A DNA stretch of 64,000 nt, taken from the NCBI GenBank assembly GCA_963580455.1, contig OY756958.1, forward strand, positions 14,210,501-14,274,500, in the 5' to 3' direction. The position numbers and the translations under genes are program-made. Every line of letters begins with the position of its first letter. Positions within the stretch are counted from its first letter, which is position 1. Of this stretch, positions 59,127 through 64,000 are shown piece after piece. The notes beneath the pieces were generated by a model. The model ran no database searches. It worked only from the letters and a program-made list of their open reading frames with translations, and was not told where the DNA came from. Origin of the DNA: Euonymus europaeus. Taxonomy: Eukaryota > Streptophyta > Magnoliopsida > Celastrales > Celastraceae.

Positions 59127-59755
59127 GAGATATTAGAGAGCCCAAGTGCAATTCGAAACGAAAGAGGAAAATACCAAAAATCTTACGACAAGATACCTGA
59201 GGCAATGCAGTGAGGCGATCCTTCTTTTATTTTCCTAGTCGATCCTAGTTTTATCTTGGCTTAGTCGATTTGAAGGTGTGTACCATCGACGTCTTACGGA
59301 AGCCACGATTTACCAGCAATTATGCATGTGGGAATCTCACAAGCGAAACTAGAACCCGAGATTAGGATGGGTATCAAATGGTAAATGGATGCTCATAAGA
59401 GAGGGTAATATGATACAAAAAGTTAAAATTATCATGAATGCTCTTGTATGGTAGCATTTTAGGGATGCTCGTCCGAATTGTTTGACTTTGTGTTAACATG
59501 CTACTTCAAATAGTTTTTTTCAAATAATTGTTTGGTAGCATATATGATTCTCCAAATTATGCACTAAATGGATTCATTAATATCTTATTTGAGAAAATGT
59601 GAGCTTATTTATGAAGTGAAGAAGTCATGTTTAGGGTACAAAAATCTTGTGTGACAGGAATAATATATATTCCACCAATTCACCTGGAAAATGAATATGG
59701 ACACACAACAAATAGAGCAGTGCACATGATTTTATTCTTTATTTTCAACAATTAC

Positions 59756-59893
59756 AGATTAAATGTTTCAAGTAAGTAACCAAACATCTGTTTTTGTTCC
59801 AGCCTCGTCACCCGGGCAATATTTCTCAAAACTTGGTAGGCAAATGGCTTATGTGGCACTTTGACCGCATTTCAATTGGTCCACGTGAAAAAT
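59756..59893. repeat. Left arm of imperfect inverted repeat around the captured fragments
   Basis: ATTAAATGTTTCAAGTAAGT, then CTCGTCACC, GGCAAATGGCTTATGTGGCA, TTTGAC and GGTCCACGTG are found in reverse complement at 60,694-60,850. The same arm occurs in copy 1 at about 58,470-58,615. Confidence 0.5.
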
Positions 59894-59964
59894 GGTTGTT
59901 ACTTGGAAATGTTTTGCAATTATAAAATAAATGTAAAAAATTCCATAAAAATCTAAGAAAAAGA

Positions 59965-60390
59965 GGAGAAAACCTCCTCCATCACCAACATTTTCCCTTT
60001 CCCCCTGAAGCCTCACTTTGAAATAATTCACCTTCGTTATCTTGAAATTCACTACTTTCCCAAACCCATCAAGCTTCTCCATAATTGTGGCCACCAAACT
60101 ATTTGAAGTAAATTGGAACTCACTCACCTCTTGTTCTTGACTACGGGACAAATCGAACCTCATAGCTTTTCATCAATCACTTCAGCTTCGGCATCAACGC
60201 CCACCCTAGCATGCCGGGATGATAGCCCCAACGAGACATAAAGCTCGACCTGTACGTTGCGATCCTACTCCGTAAAGAGCACATCACTCAAGGGCCTCAA
60301 GTAGGCCGAAGAAAATGGAGATCTGGTCAAATTGGCAGTTAATGCAAGGAGAAAAAGACAGTGCTTACGAACAAATAACAGGAGAGAGAG
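59965..60390 (-). pseudogene. Chimeric TORTIFOLIA1-like + CIPK-like fragment, copy 2
   Basis: The minus strand reads VRKHCLFLLALTANL, then RSPFSSAYLRPLSDVLFTE, a TAG where Gln is expected, and DRNVQV, then after a missing base ALCLVGAI. TORTIFOLIA1-like HEAT proteins have PFSS(F)L(K)PL(S)DALFTEQD.N.Q(I)GAALCLAAAI at this place. FDLSRSQEQEVSEFQFTSNS and ATIMEKLDGFGKVVNF.ITK.NYFKVRLQGE follow, and in a shifted frame KGKMLVMEEVF, which is CIPK C-terminal regulatory domain. Both parts lie on one strand with no recognisable sequence between them, as in gene capture by a transposon. Copy 2 keeps more of the first gene than copy 1. It could be transcribed, but it cannot encode either protein. Confidence 0.55.
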
Positions 60391-60643
60391 AGAGAGAGAG
60401 GGAAGAACTTCACTTCCTCTACACTCCAAGAACTTTACTTGCTCGCCATGTTTGTTTACTTTGGAGAGATTCGGTTGGGAGTCTAGGGTTGAAGGAAGGG
60501 AGAGATATTCGGTCGGACTAATGAAAGGGAGAAGATCGGTCATGCAGTTAGGGTTCTTCAAAAAATTTAGTTATTTAAAACAATTAATTGTTTTTTATTA
60601 CCTATTAATTGTTTTATTTGTAAATGCATTTCGACATGGCTTG

Positions 60644-60644
<1 letters not shown>

Positions 60645-60692
<48 letters not shown>
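60645..60692. repeat. (AT)n(GT)n compound microsatellite
   Basis: About 14 AT units are followed directly by about 10 GT units. It is a simple repeat likely to be length-polymorphic. Confidence 0.95.
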
Positions 60693-60693
60693 C

Positions 60694-60850
60694 CACGTGG
60701 ACGAATTACATCAAGGTCAACCTATCACATAGGCAACTTGCCTGTCCAAATTTTGTAAAAATTGACCGAGTGATGAGACAAAAAATTTCAAAATTTGAGT
60801 GATTGAGTTGAAACGTTTTAACTTTAGTGATCAAAATGGAACATATAAAA
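60694..60850. repeat. Right arm of the imperfect inverted repeat
   Basis: TCCACGTGGACGAATTAC, GGTCAACCTATCACATAGGC, AACTTGCC, CGAGTGATGAG and TGAGTTGAAACGTTTTAA are the diverged reverse complement of the left arm. Only one right arm exists although the left arm occurs twice, so the tandem duplication did not include it. The pair suggests terminal inverted repeats of a gene-carrying DNA transposon (Pack-type). Confidence 0.5.
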
Positions 60851-61430
60851 TCTTTGGGTGATCAAAAGTATTATTCACCCTTCATTTTATTATAAATTAA
60901 TATATGTATATATATAGGAGGAGGGTATTATTGACTATTGAGCATCACTTTCCTAAATTAGTAATTGAAAAAGACAAAGATGATTTGATTAAATGGTTGA
61001 ACCGTGAACATGTGTGTTCCAACATTAGATAGGAAAACAAAAAAGGGAGGCATGTGATTGCAGTAGTGCTTCTCATGACCATACACTACTTTACCATGAT
61101 TTATATCACCCATAATCGGGAGAGAAAATTATTAACTACTGCAACATAATGAGGATTATGAATATCACACATTGATCGATCAAAAAGTGATTCAACAACT
61201 AAAAAAAGATTGATTCTTTAAGATCCTCCCTTTCTTCAAACAAAATGAATAAAAATAGAATCTGTCCGATTTCATAAATGTCTTTCTGAAAGAAAATGAA
61301 GAATTTCTTGAAAATCCTACAAAATTCATTCATTCTTTTTTATATGACATATGGTCAAACCTTCATCTAGTTTCAAATCTTACTAAGAAGTTCATCAGAG
61401 ATCGGAAATTGTTAAAACGTATAAGCTCTT
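60851..61430. other. AT-rich intergenic DNA, nothing recognised
   Basis: No coding, RNA or repeat feature is evident apart from a short TATA run at 60,905-60,916. Confidence 0.4.
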
Positions 61431-61493
61431 TAGAGCAACCACAATGGTGGAGTGTTAATGTTCCAACAAATAACAACCATTGTGGTTGTTCTA
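61431..61493. repeat. Hairpin / MITE-end-like inverted repeat
   Basis: TAGAGCAACCACAATGG (61,431-61,447) and CCATTGTGGTTGTTCTA (61,477-61,493) pair over 16 of 17 bases with a 29-base loop. The arm sequence, of GAGCA(A/T)C..CAATGG type, resembles ends of common plant MITEs, so this may be two ends collapsed by internal deletion. Confidence 0.55.
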
Positions 61494-62224
61494 AACATTT
61501 TAATATTTAAGCAAGTATGGTCTATTGATGATATTGCATTTGACTCCAAATTCAAGTATGTGAAGCTTTATACACACACTACACAAAGTCACTAAGCAAT
61601 CCACATGTTAGTCCACATGGCATGTTTCAACTGGAAAAGAAAACCCAATATTAAATGCCAAAAAAATGGAACTTCAAATTGGAACAAAAGATAAAGTAAA
61701 ACCCTTACAACCAGTGAAAATGAGTGAGAGTTGTCATTTAACTAAAGAGTGCAATCTTTAAAAAACCTTGACGGAAAACAAACACACATGCGCTAGAAAA
61801 TCATAGAGAAAATAGTGACTCTATAGATTTATAGTAGATTCATAACAATTACTAGGAGAGAAAGAGAACTTCGCAAAAGATGAAGAAATGAAAAGCAATG
61901 GTGATGATGGCCGATCACTTACTGAGAATGTAATCTCTGCAATTTGTTCTGTTCTATAACCGTTAACGAAGCAGAATGCGATTTTGATTGGAGAGGTATA
62001 TGATCTGTTACACCTACTCGTATCATGGACTTTCATTTTGTTTTGGATCCAATGCGTACACGTGGATGGGTCAGAACTGGACAACAATTTTGGGCTGGGC
62101 CCGAAGTTCATTTATTCTTTTCATTTCAAAAGTATAGCTTAAAGAAGTGACGACTATGAGAGTCTCACGTCAGTCGTGCCAAGAGTATGGAAGCCGCTGA
62201 GGTGCTTCTGATCTTCCGTATTTA
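61494..62224. other. Intergenic, no gene recognised
   Basis: An open frame on the minus strand (62,111-61,821) opens MNFGPSPKLLSSSDPSTCTH but has no recognisable domain and reads like a chance frame. GGGCTGGGCCCGAAG near 62,090 is the only GC-rich patch. Confidence 0.4.
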
Positions 62225-62579
62225 GAATATTTGCAATGATGCGTCCAACGTATTAAGATGTTTGTTTTATTGATATGATTGAGTATGTTGTTGATGTGAT
62301 TGGGTCAATAAAATATATTAATATAATAGTATAAATTTATTGACGTAGATTTTTGTTTAATAAATGCGAGACCTAATATTAATTTTAATGTAAAATATAT
62401 GTTTGAAAGTTGTGGAGCCCATATATGCCATGTCCACATGGGCCACATATATGTCACAACAAATATGAGCCACTAAAAGTGTCTATTGAAGAAGTTTTTT
62501 TTTTTCTTACTTGGCCCATTATAGTGGGACAACCAAATAACAAATGAGACAACAAAACACTATCATTGCAAGTGCTCTC
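62225..62579. mobile_element. MITE-like element, ~355 bp
   Basis: TTGCAATGAT at 62,231-62,240 is the exact inverted copy of ATCATTGCAA at 62,562-62,571. Just inside, GCGT against ACACT continue weakly. The interior is AT-rich and non-coding, with GTCCACATGGGCCACATATA and GGCCCATTATAGTGGGACAA patches often seen in plant hAT-like MITEs. I could not define a target duplication, so the ends are approximate. Confidence 0.45.
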
Positions 62580-63260
62580 GAGTCAAGGGTTGGCAATTGC
62601 TCCAATAGCTCAATTCCTTTTGCGCTTGGGTTATCCGAGCACGGGACAAGCCTTTTTTAAGCCACGAGGGAATCCTCACTCTCCTACGTTTGGTCAAGTT
62701 TATTTTCAACAAAGAAACTGAGTAAGATGACGAATTGGTGATGGCTCCTATATTTTTGTGAGGCAAGATACATGGATCCCCAATACTTTTGAGGACGGGT
62801 GTCTATCCCTATTGGGAATGGGGATTTGAACATGTGAGTATAAAAACTTATTGATGATAATTTAAAATGGTAGAGTGGTCTCCAAGGGAAGGCTGCATAG
62901 GGCCTCCCCCAATTAAGGGACCTCACACTCACAACTTACACATTTAACATTAATGGGCTCAAGTGTTACACTAAACTACTAAAGTGGAGTCCAATTGAGT
63001 CATCGACCAACCTAAGTCTCCAACGTGTTGTCCAAGCATAATCTCCCATCCGATCGAAGTGGGGGTGGATGGGCGATTCTGGTTCAACCCGTCAATGTAG
63101 AAAAGTTCAAAACAGGACACAAATAAAGAGCATTGAAAGAGGGAAGTTGGTTAGTTTGCTTATGGAGAGAACGGTTTTATTAGTTATTGTATGTGTGATG
63201 ACATGTAGGATACCAAAAGGAAGATAACAGGAGATGGCTGGGGCATGCTGTATTTTCCTA
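62580..63260. other. Intergenic, no gene recognised
   Basis: Two overlapping short minus-strand frames (62,932-62,563) contain no known motif. CCCATCCGATCGAAGTGGGG near 63,045 is GC-rich but unexplained. Confidence 0.4.
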
Positions 63261-63265
63261 GAGCA

Positions 63266-63524
63266 GGTCCGCTGTAGTTAAGCAACAACTTCTTCTTTTT
63301 TTAAATTGTGAATGTATTTTGATTGAATTTACGAATTAAATTATATATTTTTTTGTCCTAAACAAAACTTTAAGTTGATAATGAAAAAGTCATTAAAATT
63401 ATGAATCGTTCAACATAAACTCAAAACATTACGTGCATAAACCATTGAAATCGTAAACCCAATCAAAATACATTCATGTTTTTTTTTAAAAAAAAATAGT
63501 TGTAATATTACTACAGCAGACTCC
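63266..63524. mobile_element. MITE, 259 bp, flanked by GAGCA
   Basis: The left end GGTCCGCTGTAGT and the right end ACTACAGCAGACTCC are inverted copies. The match resumes inside with TGAATGTATTTTGATT (about 63,309) against AATCAAAATACATTCA (about 63,462). The element has no coding capacity. The five bases GAGCA occur on both sides (63,261-63,265 and 63,525-63,529), a probable target-site duplication. The superfamily is not assigned, because a 5-bp duplication is not diagnostic for the common plant MITE groups. Confidence 0.6.
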
Positions 63525-63529
63525 GAGCA

Positions 63530-64000
63530 CTCGGTAACATGGGATACTAAAAAGGAATGGAAAAAAAACCCTAGTATTTAGTTAAGTAGGTTATACCATT
63601 TTTGAAAACAATAATCTTACAAAATATTTCTTATTCACAAATTTAGTGCAATTGAATTACCCTTCTCGACAGAACAGACCATCGAAAACCATATGACCTG
63701 AAAGGGAGGAAAGAGAAATTGGAAGTAAAGGCCAACCCCTCAAATCATTCTGGCTGATTCACAATTCATCTTCTTCTGCCTTTTGTACTTTCTTTAACTA
63801 TTTACTTTCTCGCCTTCATTGAATACCAAAAGCCAAAGGCCGTCAGTTCCACCCGATCTCCAAAGTCGATGTCTCTCTTGCAATTAACAATTATTGTAGG
63901 GGAGTGCAACTGCTATATGAGAAGGGGGATGTTATATTACCTATGCGCTTCAATTGATCAACTACTTCTCTACATAGTCTCGATCAGACAATTGGATTCC
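63530..64000. other. Window end, no gene recognised
   Basis: This stretch is less AT-rich than the preceding sequence, with pyrimidine-rich TTCATCTTCTTCTGCC and TTTACTTTCTCGCC patches. It could be the start of a gene outside the window, but there is no coding frame I can support. Confidence 0.35.

Larger units (their letters stand above)
59127..60512. repeat. Tandem ~1.4-kb duplication, copy 2
   Basis: It starts GAGATATTAGAG and ends near the second GGGAGTCTAGGGTTGAAGG / GGGAGAGATATT at about 60,478-60,512. It is about 65 bp longer than copy 1, largely because it keeps the 89-bp TORTIFOLIA1-like part that copy 1 has lost. A (GA)10 run lies at 60,382-60,401; copy 1 has a G10 run at 59,027-59,036 in the same region. 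Confidence 0.85.

Noticed and set aside
60332..60802. 156-codon plus-strand frame
   Set aside because: It is made largely of the (GA)n, (AT)n and (GT)n simple repeats (giving RERER, IYIYIYI and CVCVCV) and overlaps the TORTIFOLIA1-like fragment on the other strand.
61821..62111. 96-codon minus-strand frame in AT-rich DNA
   Set aside because: No domain or signal is recognisable; the length is within chance expectation for this region.

Overview
The window is plant nuclear DNA, most likely from a eudicot. The evidence is a long head-to-tail satellite, plant-type Ty1/copia and Ty3/gypsy retrotransposon remnants, a plant ULP-like (DUF1985 plus C48 peptidase) transposon gene, and broken pieces of plant genes (S-norcoclaurine-synthase-like, TORTIFOLIA1-like, CIPK-like). 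No intact host gene, rRNA or tRNA gene was found. The species cannot be named from the sequence.

Positions 1-37,962 are one uninterrupted satellite array of about 237 head-to-tail monomers of about 160 bp, all in one orientation. Almost every monomer has one HindIII site (AAGCTT). Monomers fall into recurring classes and are arranged in higher-order repeats of several sizes: a 480-bp trimer (1-2,100), a 4.48-kb block present twice (2,101-11,095), a 1.44-kb block present twice (13,898-16,789) and a 2.4-kb block present twice (26,165-30,962). This fits a centromeric or other heterochromatic satellite, but its location on the chromosome is inference.

At 37,963 the array stops abruptly against a nested graveyard of transposable elements. 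First comes the 3' end of a Ty3/gypsy element (37,963 to about 41,327) carrying a decayed gene antisense to its own LTR, as in Tat-lineage elements. Next are a fragment of a Bet v 1/norcoclaurine-synthase-like gene (41,385-41,537), a fold-back element, a LINE-type RNase H scrap, a 3'-half copia element on the minus strand (42,293-45,520), and two gypsy pieces in opposite orientations (45,605-48,540). A decayed ULP-like protease gene of the kind carried by Mutator-like (Kaonashi-type) elements follows (48,757-52,161), with three diverged 300-bp direct repeats upstream.

From 53 kb to the end the DNA is AT-rich. It holds a clean solo LTR with a perfect 5-bp target duplication (54,125-55,418), several MITE/fold-back elements, and a tandemly duplicated 1.3-kb unit (57,808-60,512) in which a TORTIFOLIA1-like fragment and a CIPK-like fragment are fused on one strand and flanked by inverted repeats, like a gene-capturing transposon. 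Many of the broken TE frames examined differ from the expected codon by CAG/CAA to TAG/TAA changes, as expected for methylated, silenced DNA. The window therefore shows a satellite/heterochromatin edge, not a working gene system.
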